In this document: piece by piece, positions 8,441 to 16,837 of the stretch
Numbering within the stretch: the first letter of the stretch is position 1
Layout: every line of letters starts with the position of its first letter
NCBI RefSeq assembly: GCF_014196425.1
Contig: NZ_JACIDR010000001.1
Coordinates: forward strand, 1,116,001 to 1,180,000
DNA length: 64,000 nt
Source: Hansschlegelia beijingensis
GTDB taxonomy: Bacteria > Pseudomonadota > Alphaproteobacteria > Rhizobiales > Methylopilaceae
Direction of reading: 5' to 3'
Program-made: the position numbers and the translations under genes
Notes under the pieces: generated by a model
Database searches by the model: none
What the model was told of the DNA's origin: nothing
Seen by the model: only the letters and a program-made list of their open reading frames with translations

Positions 8441-8488
8441 CACGACAGCCTAGCGTCTTCTTCACGCAAAGCTGCAAGGACTCTGCCG

Positions 8489-8698
8489 ATGCCGTCCGCT
8501 GCCGCCGCGTTCCGCGAGACTTCGAACAAGCTGCCCCACGGCTTGCCGGAGCCGAATGACTCCGTCGCCGAGATGCGCGCCTTTCTCGCCCGCACCCGAC
8601 CGCAGTCGCCGTCCGAGGCGCTGCGGCTCCTGCGCAGCGCCTATCCGGATGCGCCGCTCGGCGCGCGGGTCGCAGCCTGCGGGCTCGCCCGGGACTGA
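8489..8698 (+). CDS. Small hypothetical protein (69 aa)
   Basis: The predicted protein has no membrane segment or signal peptide. Its middle (SVAEMRAFLARTRPQSPSEALRLLRSAYPDAPL) is predicted helical and looks like real protein rather than a frame shadow. The ATG has a good ribosome site (AAGGA, 8 bases upstream), and no ORF on the other strand competes well with it. It lies between the transglycosylase and pssA and is preceded by a CtrA box. I do not recognise a family; it resembles short proteins of unknown function that I associate with Hyphomicrobiales. Confidence 0.6.
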   Translation: MPSAAAAFRETSNKLPHGLPEPNDSVAEMRAFLARTRPQSPSEALRLLRSAYPDAPLGARVAACGLARD

Positions 8699-8705
8699 CC
8701 GCCTG

Positions 8706-9530
8706 TCAGCCCGCGGCCTTGGCGGCGGCCGCCTTGTCCTGCGCGACAAGCCGCCGGTGATGCATGAATGCGAAAGGCAGCGTGCCGAGGTAACCCAGCG
8801 TCAGGGCGGTGAGCACCAGCCACGGATATCCGATCAGGAGGGTCACGAACAACGCGCCGGCGATCAGCGCCGGGGCGACGTAGGCCCTGTTGATCCGAGA
8901 GCCGAGCTGTTTGCCCGACCATGTGGGGAACGGGCTCACCATCAGCAGGGCGATGCCGATGACGTAAGCGAGCACCACCGGCTCGCCGAGCGGCGTCCGC
9001 GGGAAGCCGAGAAAGCCGAGATAGATCGGCAGCAGGGACGAGATCGCGCCGGCCGGCGCCGGAACGCCTGTGAAGAAGGCCCCCGCCCATGACGGCTTCA
9101 TCGGATCGTCGAGCGCGACATTGAAACGAGCCAGCCGCAGCGCGCCGGCGATCGCGAACACGAGCGAGCCGATCCACCCGATGTTCCCGAGGCCGTTCAG
9201 GCCCCAGAAGTAGAGGATCAGCGCCGGCGCGACGCCGAAGTTCACGAAGTCGGTGAGGCTGTCGAGCTCGGCGCCGAAGCGCGATGTGCCCTTCAGGAGG
9301 CGGGCCAGCCGGCCATCCACCCCATCGAGAGCGGCCGCGAGCACCACGAGGTAGACCGCGAGCTCGAGCCGGCCCTCAAGCGCCATGCGGATTCCGGTGA
9401 GCCCGGCGCACAGCGCCAGCAGGGTCACGAAGTTGGGGATCAGCAGCCTCAGCGGGACGCTGCGCAGACCGCGCCGCTTCTGGATCGGAGCCGCGGGAGA
9501 GTGGGCGTCCTGGCCGGGTGACAGGTCCAT
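8706..9530 (-). CDS. pssA: CDP-diacylglycerol--serine O-phosphatidyltransferase
   Basis: This membrane enzyme makes phosphatidylserine from CDP-diacylglycerol and serine. The CDP-alcohol phosphotransferase motif D-G-x2-A-R-x8-G-x3-D-x3-D is intact (Asp72, Gly73, Ala76, Arg77, Gly86, Asp90, Asp94), followed by several hydrophobic helices, e.g. PVVLAYVIGIALLMV. The start lies two bases after the psd stop, so the two steps of phosphatidylethanolamine synthesis are co-transcribed and probably translationally coupled. Confidence 0.96.
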   Translation of the reverse strand: MDLSPGQDAHSPAAPIQKRRGLRSVPLRLLIPNFVTLLALCAGLTGIRMALEGRLELAVYLVVLAAALDGVDGRLARLLKGTSRFGAELDSLTDFVNFGVAPALILYFWGLNGLGNIGWIGSLVFAIAGALRLARFNVALDDPMKPSWAGAFFTGVPAPAGAISSLLPIYLGFLGFPRTPLGEPVVLAYVIGIALLMVSPFPTWSGKQLGSRINRAYVAPALIAGALFVTLLIGYPWLVLTALTLGYLGTLPFAFMHHRRLVAQDKAAAAKAAG

Positions 9531-9532
9531 TC

Positions 9533-10240
9533 TCAGCCCTTCGCGAAGGCCCGGGTCTCGGGCGCAGCGGCGAGATCTGCGATGATCGTCTCGCCGGCGA
9601 TCGTCTTCTGGCCAACCCCGACCAGCGGCGTCGCGCCGGCCGGCAGGTAGTGGTCGACCCGGCTGCCGAAGCGGATCAGGCCGAAGCGTTCGCCGGCCGC
9701 GAGCGAGTCCTCCTCCCGTACGAAGCAGACGATCCGGCGGGCGACCAGCCCGGCGATCTGCACCACGCCGATGCGACCCCGCAGGGATTCGATCACGAGG
9801 CCGTTGCGTTCATTGTCCTCGCTCGCCTTGTCGAGGTCGGCGTTGAGGAATTTGCCCGGCGTGTAGGCCACGCGCGTGACGCGCCCGGCGATTGGCGCGC
9901 GGTTCACGTGCACGTCGAACACGTTCATGAACACCGCGACGCGCGGCAGCGGCTCGGCGCCCAGCCCGAGCTCGGCAGGCGGGACGGCGGGGTTCACGTC
10001 GCAGACCGTGCCGTCCGCTCCGCTGACCACCAGCCCGTCGCGGATCGGCGTCACCCGGTTCGGATCGCGGAAGAACAGGGCGCACCAGATCGTCGCGCCC
10101 ACGCCGATCCAGCCGAGCGGCTGCCAGATCAGGAACAGGATGAAAGCGACGATCGCGAAGATCGCGATGAACGGGCGTCCCTCGCGATGGATAGGAACCA
10201 TCGCGCTGCGGATCGATTTGGTGACATCATCAAGGGCCAT
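9533..10240 (-). CDS. psd: Phosphatidylserine decarboxylase proenzyme (short, PSD-A type)
   Basis: Psd decarboxylates phosphatidylserine to phosphatidylethanolamine. The 235-residue proenzyme is the short type found in alphaproteobacteria. The self-cleavage site that yields the pyruvoyl cofactor is visible as RFGSRVD (Gly192/Ser193). An N-terminal membrane segment ([19 protein letters not shown], about 24-42) precedes [13 protein letters not shown], which is typical of the family. It is the gene before pssA, with the ABC exporter upstream. Confidence 0.96.
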   Translation of the reverse strand: MALDDVTKSIRSAMVPIHREGRPFIAIFAIVAFILFLIWQPLGWIGVGATIWCALFFRDPNRVTPIRDGLVVSGADGTVCDVNPAVPPAELGLGAEPLPRVAVFMNVFDVHVNRAPIAGRVTRVAYTPGKFLNADLDKASEDNERNGLVIESLRGRIGVVQIAGLVARRIVCFVREEDSLAAGERFGLIRFGSRVDHYLPAGATPLVGVGQKTIAGETIIADLAAAPETRAFAKG

Positions 10241-10294
10241 GGCGGCAGGTCTTACGCGATCGCTGCGCGGGAACCAAGCCAGCCAGTCGGCGTC

Positions 10295-12271
10295 CTATTC
10301 GGCCGCGTCACGCGGCTCGTCTTCGTCGCCGGGCGGCTCCGGATCGTCGTCGTCGCGGCCGTCGCCTTCCGGATGCGCGGTAGCGATCGCGGCTGCTTCC
10401 CCCACGCGCGCCAGCGTCTCCCGCGCCTGATCCGCCTCGCGCTGACGGTTCCAGAGGCTGGCATAGAGACCGCCCTTCGCCATCAGATCCGAATGCGACC
10501 CGCGCTCGACGATCTCGCCGGCCTCGAGCACAAGAATCTCGTCGGCGGCGACGATCGTGGACAGCCGATGCGCGATCACGATTGTGGTGCGGCCTCGGGA
10601 TACCGTCTCGAGGGCGTCCTGGATGTCCTTTTCGGTCGCGCTGTCGAGCGCGGAGGTCGCCTCGTCGAGAATCAGCAGGGGCGGCCCCTTGAGGATGGTC
10701 CGCGCGATCGCGACGCGCTGCTTCTCGCCTCCGGAAAGCTTCAGTCCCCGCTCGCCGACCTCCGTTTCGTAGCCCTTCGGGAGCAGGCGGATGAAGCCGT
10801 CGATCTGCGCGAGCTCGGCGGCGCGCTCGACCTCTTCGTCCGTGGCGTCCCAGCGGCCGTAGCGGATGTTGTAGCGGACGGTGTCGTTGAACAGCACGGT
10901 GTCCTGCGGCACCATGCCGATGGCGTCGCGCAAGGACGTCTGCGTCACGGCGCGGATGTCCTGGCCATCGATCGTGATGCGGCCGGACTGGACGTCGTAG
11001 AACCGGAACAGCAACCGGGAGATCGTCGACTTCCCGGCGCCCGAAGGCCCCACGATCGCGACCGTCTTGCCGGCTGGCGCCTCGAAGCTGACGTCCTTCA
11101 GGATCTGGCGTTCCGGATCGTAGGCGAAGCGCACGTTCTCGAAGCGGATCGTGCCGCCCGTCACCACCAGCGGCCTTGCGTCGGGACGATCCTGGATCTC
11201 GGGCGACTGCTCCAGCAGCCGGAACATCGCCTCGAGATCCGCGACGGCGAGTTTGATCTCGCGATAGACGAACCCCATGAAGTTCAGCGGAACATAGAGC
11301 TGGATCATCATGGCGTTGATCAGCACGAAATCGCCGATCGTGTTCCGGCCGGCCTGGATGTCGGCGACCGCCATGATCATGCAGATGGTCAACCCGACCG
11401 AGAAGATCAGCGCCTGCCCGGCGTTCAGCCAGGCGAGAGAGGTGTAGGTGCGGATCGCCGCCTTCTCGTACCCGGCCATCGACCGGTCGTAGCGATCCGC
11501 TTCGCGAGCCTCATTGCCGAAATACTTGACGGTCTCGTAGTTGAGCAGGCTGTCGATGGCCTTCGAGCTGGCGTCCGTGTCGTTCTCGTTGAGGACCCGG
11601 CGGAACCCGATGCGCCGCTCCGTCGCGAAGTAGGTGAAGACCAGGTAGAGCGCGACCATCGCCGCCACGACGCCCGAATAGGCGGCGCGGAACTGCCAGG
11701 CGAGCACGCCCAGCACCAGCGCGAACTCCAGGATCGTGGGGACCACGGTGAGCAGCGCGGTGCGGGTCAGGGTCTCGATCGCGAGCCGGCCGCGGTCGAC
11801 CACGCGGCTGACCGCGCCGGTGCGCCGCGCCAGATGGAACCGCAGGCTCAGCCGGTGCATGTGGCGGAACACCAGCAGCGACAGCCGGCGGACGGCGTGC
11901 ATCACGACAGGCGCCGTGATGCCGTCGCGTGCCTGCGCCAGCGCCACCATCAGAATGCGGCCAAGGCCGTAGGCGAGGACCATCGCGATCGGCGCCGCGA
12001 GCACGTAGCTCCGCCAGCCGTCATCGGTCGCGGGGACGCCGCCCGTCGCGGACAGCGTGAGCGCGTCGGTCGCGAACTTGAAGCCGTAGGGAACGAGGAC
12101 CGTGATGACCTTGGTCAGAACCAGCAGCACGATCGCGATCGCGATGCGCCGCTTCAGGTCCGGCCTGTCGCTCGGCCAGATGAACGCCTGGAGCCGCCGG
12201 ATCGTCTGAAAGAAAGCGAACCCGCCGGCGGTCATCTCCGCCGGACCGCCGTCGCGCCGTCGCCTCACCAT
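10295..12271 (-). CDS. Atm1-type ABC transporter (fused permease and ATPase)
   Basis: This half-transporter (about 658 aa) has an N-terminal six-helix exporter domain, beginning around RRIAIAIVLLVLTKVITVL, and a C-terminal ATPase with Walker A GPSGAGKST, signature LSGGEKQRVAIA, Walker B LLILDEATSALD and H-loop IAHRLST. The sequence type is that of Atm1/HMT1 exporters, which move glutathione-linked sulfur or metal species in mitochondria and proteobacteria; the substrate here is inferred. The start is uncertain: the frame is open to a GTG at 12340, and ATGs at 12271 and 12235 are both possible. An acidic, Asp-rich tail ends the protein. It lies between the LysM gene and psd on the same strand. 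Confidence 0.88.
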   Translation of the reverse strand: MVRRRRDGGPAEMTAGGFAFFQTIRRLQAFIWPSDRPDLKRRIAIAIVLLVLTKVITVLVPYGFKFATDALTLSATGGVPATDDGWRSYVLAAPIAMVLAYGLGRILMVALAQARDGITAPVVMHAVRRLSLLVFRHMHRLSLRFHLARRTGAVSRVVDRGRLAIETLTRTALLTVVPTILEFALVLGVLAWQFRAAYSGVVAAMVALYLVFTYFATERRIGFRRVLNENDTDASSKAIDSLLNYETVKYFGNEAREADRYDRSMAGYEKAAIRTYTSLAWLNAGQALIFSVGLTICMIMAVADIQAGRNTIGDFVLINAMMIQLYVPLNFMGFVYREIKLAVADLEAMFRLLEQSPEIQDRPDARPLVVTGGTIRFENVRFAYDPERQILKDVSFEAPAGKTVAIVGPSGAGKSTISRLLFRFYDVQSGRITIDGQDIRAVTQTSLRDAIGMVPQDTVLFNDTVRYNIRYGRWDATDEEVERAAELAQIDGFIRLLPKGYETEVGERGLKLSGGEKQRVAIARTILKGPPLLILDEATSALDSATEKDIQDALETVSRGRTTIVIAHRLSTIVAADEILVLEAGEIVERGSHSDLMAKGGLYASLWNRQREADQARETLARVGEAAAIATAHPEGDGRDDDDPEPPGDEDEPRDAAE

Positions 12272-12377
12272 GGCGACGATCCGCGACGGGCGCCGCCATG
12301 CCGGAACTGCTTGGAAACTGTTGTCATGAGCGCCCCGCACGTAAGTCGCATCGACGGTCGCGGCAAGGTCGCGGCCG

Positions 12378-13787
12378 TCAGCGGGCGGCGGATGGGCTGA
12401 GCGGTTCGGAGGGAAGGACGAAGACCTGGTCGGGGTAGATCAGGTTGGGATTGCGGATCTGGCCGTCGTTCGCCTCGAAGATCACCGTGTAGCGGCGGCC
12501 GTGCCCATAGGCGGTGCGCGAGATGCGCCAGAGGCTGTCGCCGCGGCGCACCTTGACCGTTTCGAGCGAGGCTATCACCGGGTTGGCGGCGTCCGCCGCT
12601 GCCGCCTCGCCTCTCGTCGCAGGGCTGGACCCGGACGCACGCGTTGCGGGATTCGGCTCCGAGGCCCCCTCCCCGGAGGCCGACGGCGTAGCCACAGCGC
12701 GCTGCGGAGTCGCGCTCGCGCTCGTGCGGTCAGGTTGCGGGTTCTCCTCAGCGGCCGCCGACGGGGCTTCATAGGTGAAGCGCGCCTCTGCGCGCTCCGC
12801 CACCTTGCCGGCCGCGTTCTCGACCCGGTCCACCCGGACCGTGTAATCGCCCGGGCTCAGGCCGCGCTCGACCCGGAGCGACCAACGGCTGTCTTCACCC
12901 GCGACCGCCTGCGCCACCAGGGCGCCGTTGAGGTAGATGCGCAGGCTCGCGCCCTGAGGCGCGGCCCCCTGCACGAAAAACCGGCCGCTTTCCGCGTCCA
13001 CCGCGCCGATCGAAAGCCGTGAAGGCGCCGCGGCGGGCGAGGACTGCGGGCCTGCCGTCGCGGGTTCCGCGCTGGCGGCGACAGTCGGGCCAGGCTTCTG
13101 CAGGATCCGGGATGGCGCATTCGGATCGTTCAGGACGACGACCACATCCCGCGAAGGACGCCGTGGCACCGAGACGGTGACGGTCTGCTCGGAAACCTGC
13201 TCGCTCCCATCCGCTCCGCGGGTTCGCAACGCCAGGTGATAGTCTCCCGGCGCAAGCGTCGGCGGCGTCATGGCCCACCGGCCTTGGGCGTCCGCCTTTG
13301 CGCCGCCGTGCGGCCGCCCATTCGCGAGAAGCTCGACGTCGCAGGGTCCGGAGCACCGGCCGGCGACCACGAGATCGCCCGAAGGCTCGACCCGCACGAC
13401 ATCGAACGTCCCGGACGTCGCCGGCCCGCGATCAGCCGCGCGCAGGGCCGGGGCCGCAGGAGCTGGCGCGCTTGCCGGGGCGCCGGCGGATGATTGATCC
13501 GGAGCCGGCGCCGAAGGCGCCCTCTGTGCTGCGGGTCGTTCCGGGGGCGTCGCTTCAGCCGGAGCGTCTTGCCGAGCAGCCGGCGGCTCTGACCGGGCCT
13601 CAGGCCTCGCCTCTGCTTTCGGGGCGGGATCGCGGGACGCCTGCGGCGCGCTCAGTTCGCCCGGCCCTTCGGGCCCGGCGCCCAGGCGGCTCAGTCCGCC
13701 TTCCCGCCACGCATAGAGGGCGACGAGCCCGGCCACGACCGCGAAACCGATCGCGAAGCCGTTCCTGACCGCAGGGTCCATCGCCAT
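12378..13787 (-). CDS. LysM-domain envelope protein with N-terminal membrane anchor
   Basis: The 469-residue protein has an N-terminal membrane segment (GFAIGFAVVAGLVALYAW), a long Pro/Ala-rich low-complexity stretch, and two stretches that look like Ig-type beta domains (each with a GDLVVAGR- or GASLRIYLNG-like strand and a W-x-M/L core). It ends with a LysM peptidoglycan-binding domain (VKVRRGDSLWRISRTAYG ... IYPDQVFVLP). It is probably an anchored periplasmic protein that touches the cell wall; no catalytic domain is visible. It is the first gene of a minus-strand run with the ABC exporter, psd and pssA (37 nt gap to the longest exporter frame). Confidence 0.82.
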   Translation of the reverse strand: MAMDPAVRNGFAIGFAVVAGLVALYAWREGGLSRLGAGPEGPGELSAPQASRDPAPKAEARPEARSEPPAARQDAPAEATPPERPAAQRAPSAPAPDQSSAGAPASAPAPAAPALRAADRGPATSGTFDVVRVEPSGDLVVAGRCSGPCDVELLANGRPHGGAKADAQGRWAMTPPTLAPGDYHLALRTRGADGSEQVSEQTVTVSVPRRPSRDVVVVLNDPNAPSRILQKPGPTVAASAEPATAGPQSSPAAAPSRLSIGAVDAESGRFFVQGAAPQGASLRIYLNGALVAQAVAGEDSRWSLRVERGLSPGDYTVRVDRVENAAGKVAERAEARFTYEAPSAAAEENPQPDRTSASATPQRAVATPSASGEGASEPNPATRASGSSPATRGEAAAADAANPVIASLETVKVRRGDSLWRISRTAYGHGRRYTVIFEANDGQIRNPNLIYPDQVFVLPSEPLSPSAAR

Positions 13788-13924
13788 GGCAGAAGCACAC
13801 CGTCACAGAGGGTTCAATTCGACTCTCCTACAAGGGAACCGGGCTCGATGCACACTATCTGTATGGCAAACGCTGAAAGGATCGCGCCTTGGCCGCAAGC
13901 AAGCCGGCCGGGCCAGCTCGACAA

Positions 13925-14530
13925 ATGAATCAGATCAGAAATGTCTGCGTCTATTGCGGCTCCAGCCCCGGCGGGCGCCGCGACTACATGGCTGCGGCCG
14001 AGGATCTTGGCAGGACGCTTGCGGAGGCGGGCGTGGGGCTCGTCTATGGCGGCGGAAACATCGGCCTCATGGGGGCCGTGGCACGGGCCGCGCTCGACGC
14101 CGGCGGGCGGGTCACCGGGATCATCCCGCAGTTCCTCGTCGAGCGCGAGGTCATGCTCGGCGACGTGCAGGAGTTGCTTGTCACCGCCGACATGCACGAG
14201 CGCAAAAGGCTGATGTTCGAACGGTCCGACGCGTTCGTCGCCTTGCCGGGCGGGATTGGAACGCTGGAGGAGCTTGTCGAGCAGCTGACCTGGGCGCAGC
14301 TCGGCCGACACGACAAGCCGATCCTGATCGCCGACCTGTTCGGCTTCTGGTCACCGCTGCTCACGTTGCTCGATCACATGACCGAGCACGGCTTCCTGAG
14401 GCAGGGGCTCGCCCTGCCCTACCTCGTCGTGAAGCGCGTGGAGGACATCCTGCCGGCGCTCGAGGGGGCCGCGCCGTTGCTCGCCGCGCTGGACGACGAG
14501 GCCTCGACCGCCACCCTCGAACAGCTCTGA
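13925..14530 (+). CDS. LOG-family protein (cytokinin riboside 5'-monophosphate phosphoribohydrolase-like)
   Basis: LOG proteins hydrolyse nucleoside 5'-monophosphates to base and ribose 5-phosphate. The Rossmann-fold product shows VCVYCGSSPGG at the start, YGGGNIGLMGAVA, and the signature PGGIGTLEELVEQLTW. Older annotation calls these lysine decarboxylases, which this motif set does not support. The ATG at 13925 gives 201 residues and the usual family N-terminus. A TTG at 13889 with AAAGGA ahead of it is an alternative start adding 12 residues. The gene is convergent with the phytoene-synthase-like gene. Confidence 0.88.
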   Translation: MNQIRNVCVYCGSSPGGRRDYMAAAEDLGRTLAEAGVGLVYGGGNIGLMGAVARAALDAGGRVTGIIPQFLVEREVMLGDVQELLVTADMHERKRLMFERSDAFVALPGGIGTLEELVEQLTWAQLGRHDKPILIADLFGFWSPLLTLLDHMTEHGFLRQGLALPYLVVKRVEDILPALEGAAPLLAALDDEASTATLEQL

Positions 14531-14536
14531 GGGCGC

Positions 14537-15391
14537 TCAGAAGGACGGCGTTCGACGGCTCGCGCGCCAGAGCCGCAGCAGGCGTCGCCAGCGGGCGCGT
14601 TCCGGCGGCGGAGCGAGCGGTGAATCAGCGTGGTCGAGCCGGTCGAGGTCGCCAGCGACGAGCGCGACCGGCAGGAAAGCTGGCGCGGCGACGGGATCCA
14701 CGGCCGCAGCCGCGCTTCGCGCCTCGGCCAGCCGGCGCCGCGCCAGATCGCGCAGCTCGGCGGCGAGGCGAGAAAGCTCGGGGCTCGCTCTGCTCTCAGA
14801 AAGGTCCTCGCGGGTGACGCCGTGGGCGGCCATGCGGTCGATCGGCAACAGCATCTGGCTGCGCGGCAGCCGGCGGAGGAGCCTGGCGAGGCCCTGCGCG
14901 ACGCCGGCGAACCCGGCCGCTTCGGCGCCGCCCGGGTCTGCGCCTTCCGCGCAGATCAGCGAAGCGAGCCTCAGCACGACTGACGACGTCGCACCGATGC
15001 GCCCCTCTAAGTCGGCCAGCGTGGCGATCGGGTCGTCGTACAGATCGTCCGCGCGGGCGTCGATGAGGTCGAGCAGCGCCTGTCGCGGCAGCCGGCCATG
15101 CCGGATCGCGCCTTCGAGCGCCCGCGCGACGGGATGCGCGACGGCGTCGGCGCGCTCCGGGTCGTTCAGCGCGTCACGCCACCACTGCAGGCGGAGTTCG
15201 CCGACCATCGGATCGCTGACCAGCCCACGCACCCGCGCGACTTCGGCGTCGAAGGCGTAGAGCGCCAGAAGATGCGCGCGCGCCTCTGCGGGCGTGAACA
15301 GCGCTGAGGCGTAACGGTCGAAGTCCGCCTCGCGGACCAGCGAGGCGATCGGGTCGCCGGCGATCGCGGGCGGCACGCCGGTCTCGCTCAT
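14537..15391 (-). CDS. Squalene/phytoene synthase-fold protein, NDUFAF6-like
   Basis: This 284-residue trans-prenyltransferase-fold protein has the first Asp-rich motif region (DARADDLYDD) and the conserved LALYAFDAEVARVRGLVSDP and RLQWWRDAL. The second metal-binding motif of true phytoene/squalene synthases (RDxxxD) is replaced by LLRRLPRS, so prenyl-transfer activity is doubtful. Mitochondrial homologues of this type (NDUFAF6) are complex I assembly factors. The start overlaps the stop of the Mth938-like gene (an NDUFAF3 homologue) in an ATGA junction, which supports a joint role in assembling respiratory complex I. That role is inferred. Confidence 0.82.
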   Translation of the reverse strand: MSETGVPPAIAGDPIASLVREADFDRYASALFTPAEARAHLLALYAFDAEVARVRGLVSDPMVGELRLQWWRDALNDPERADAVAHPVARALEGAIRHGRLPRQALLDLIDARADDLYDDPIATLADLEGRIGATSSVVLRLASLICAEGADPGGAEAAGFAGVAQGLARLLRRLPRSQMLLPIDRMAAHGVTREDLSESRASPELSRLAAELRDLARRRLAEARSAAAAVDPVAAPAFLPVALVAGDLDRLDHADSPLAPPPERARWRRLLRLWRASRRTPSF

Positions 15392-15771
15392 GCGACCGCG
15401 AGCAGCGCCGCAGCCACCCGCCTCTCTTCGGCGATCAGCACGTTCCAGGTGCGCGCGGCGGCACCGGTCGCCATCACCTCGACCACCATTCCCGCCTCAC
15501 GGAGCGCCTGCCGCAGGTCGCGCTTGAGCGGCGCGAGATCGGCGCCCGTGCCGATCAGAAGCGTGTCGATCGCCTCGGCTTCCTGAAGCACACGTTCGAA
15601 CGCGGCAGCGTCGAGATCGGTCGGGGAGCCGCAGCGCCACGCCCACATGCCGGACGGCAGCGCCAGCAATGATCCACGGTGAGAGAGATCGCCGAAGCGG
15701 AAGCCGCCGTCGCCATAAGCGTCGATCGCGAAGCGGCCGGGGAGGTGGCGTTCGTCCTCGGAGAAAGACAT
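15388..15771 (-). CDS. Mth938-like (NDUFAF3/DUF498) protein
   Basis: The small single-domain protein belongs to the Mth938/DUF498 fold, whose mitochondrial member NDUFAF3 is needed for complex I assembly. Segments visible are FRFGDLSHRGSLLALPSGMW, DTLLIGTGADLAPL and GMVVEVMATGAAARTWNVL, the last being the most conserved part of the family. I choose the ATG at 15771 (127 aa). The ATG at 15804 (138 aa) lies directly behind a hairpin and leaves no room for a ribosome site. The gene follows secF and overlaps the NDUFAF6-like gene by four bases. Confidence 0.82.
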   Translation of the reverse strand: MSFSEDERHLPGRFAIDAYGDGGFRFGDLSHRGSLLALPSGMWAWRCGSPTDLDAAAFERVLQEAEAIDTLLIGTGADLAPLKRDLRQALREAGMVVEVMATGAAARTWNVLIAEERRVAAALLAVA

Positions 15772-15807
15772 GAGGCGACTGGCTCCACCGATGTGACTGG
15801 ACATAAA

Positions 15808-15834
15808 GGCGCCGCCGCGATTGCGGCAGGCGCC
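15808..15834 (-). terminator. Hairpin between secF and the Mth938-like gene
   Basis: An 11-bp stem (15808-15818 with 15823-15834, one bulged A) and a GATT loop is followed by TTT on the minus strand. It could terminate or attenuate transcription leaving secF, reducing expression of the two assembly-factor genes behind it. Confidence 0.5.
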
Positions 15835-15853
15835 TTCCCCGGTCGACGTCGCC

Positions 15854-16819
15854 TCAGGCCGGCCGGCGCGAGATGGCGGCCGCCTTCGCGGCGGCCTCCG
15901 CCTTGTCGTCGGCGGCGGCGCGCGCTGAGGTTTTCACGCCGAGGTAGATCAGCATCGGACTCGACACGAAGATCGCCGAGTAGGTGCAGATGACGACGCC
16001 GAAGAGCATCACGTTGGCGAAGCCCTGGATCGCCTGGCCGCCGAACAGGACGAGCGCGAGCAGAGACAGCGCCGTGGTCGTGGCCGTCATCACGGTGCGC
16101 GACATGGTCGAGTTGATCGACAGGTCCAGCAGCTCTGGGGTCGGAAGGTTCTTGTACTTGCGCAGGAGTTCGCGCGTGCGGTCGAACACGACCACGGTCT
16201 CGTTCAGCGAGTAGCCGACGATCGTCAGGATCGCGGCGATCGAGGTCATGTTGAACTCTTCGCGCGTGATCACGAAGAAGCCGAGGGTGAGGACGATGTC
16301 GTGCATCGTGCCGATGATCGCCCCGATCGCGAACTGCAGCTCGAAGCGGAACCAGAGGTAGGCCATGACCGCGAAGATCGCGAGGACCACGCCCAGCGTG
16401 CCGGACTGAACCAGTTCGCCTGAGACACGTGGCCCGACGGTCTCGACCCGCCGGATATTGTAGTCCTTCTCGAAGGCTGCGCGGGCTCGTTGCACGAGCG
16501 CGCTCTGCGCCGCCTCGCCGCCGGGCTGGGTGCGGAAACGGACGGAGATATCGCCCGCCGACCCGATTTCCTGGACCTCGACGTCTCCGACTTCGAAGCT
16601 CTGCGCGAGAGCCCGGACGACGCCGGGGTCAGCCTTGCCGGTTTTGGCCTGGATCTCGATCAGGGTGCCGCCGGTGAAGTCGATGCCGAAGTTCAGCCCC
16701 ATCGTGACGAACAGCACGATGGTCATGACGGAGATCGCGGCCGAGAACGGGTAGCTCAGCACGCGCCAACGCACGAAGCGGAACTTGCTGTCGTCGGGGA
16801 AGAGACGAATGAGGCGCAT
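15854..16819 (-). CDS. secF: Protein translocase subunit SecF
   Basis: SecF, with SecD, uses the proton gradient to pull exported proteins through SecYEG. The 321-residue product has a first membrane helix, the periplasmic start GIDFTGGTLIEI, and a five-helix C-terminal block with SLNETVVVFDRTRE and SINSTMSRTVMTA, both signature SecF segments. The gene starts 18 nt after secD, in the standard order yajC-secD-secF. Confidence 0.97.
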   Translation of the reverse strand: MRLIRLFPDDSKFRFVRWRVLSYPFSAAISVMTIVLFVTMGLNFGIDFTGGTLIEIQAKTGKADPGVVRALAQSFEVGDVEVQEIGSAGDISVRFRTQPGGEAAQSALVQRARAAFEKDYNIRRVETVGPRVSGELVQSGTLGVVLAIFAVMAYLWFRFELQFAIGAIIGTMHDIVLTLGFFVITREEFNMTSIAAILTIVGYSLNETVVVFDRTRELLRKYKNLPTPELLDLSINSTMSRTVMTATTTALSLLALVLFGGQAIQGFANVMLFGVVICTYSAIFVSSPMLIYLGVKTSARAAADDKAEAAAKAAAISRRPA

Positions 16820-16837
16820 GGATCTCGCTTGGCTCCG

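Noticed and set aside
8243-8443. A 66-residue minus-strand ORF upstream of the lytic transglycosylase
   Set aside because: No ribosome site, Arg/Ser-rich shadow-like sequence, and it overlaps the CtrA box region.
9518-12400. A 960-residue plus-strand open frame
   Set aside because: It lies antisense to psd and the ABC exporter, has an Arg/Asp/His-rich composition typical of reversed GC-rich genes, and shows no domain.
14537-15391. Carotenoid or hopanoid synthase assignment for the phytoene-synthase-fold gene
   Set aside because: The second Asp-rich motif is lost, and the neighbours are an NDUFAF3-like gene and secDF rather than isoprenoid genes.
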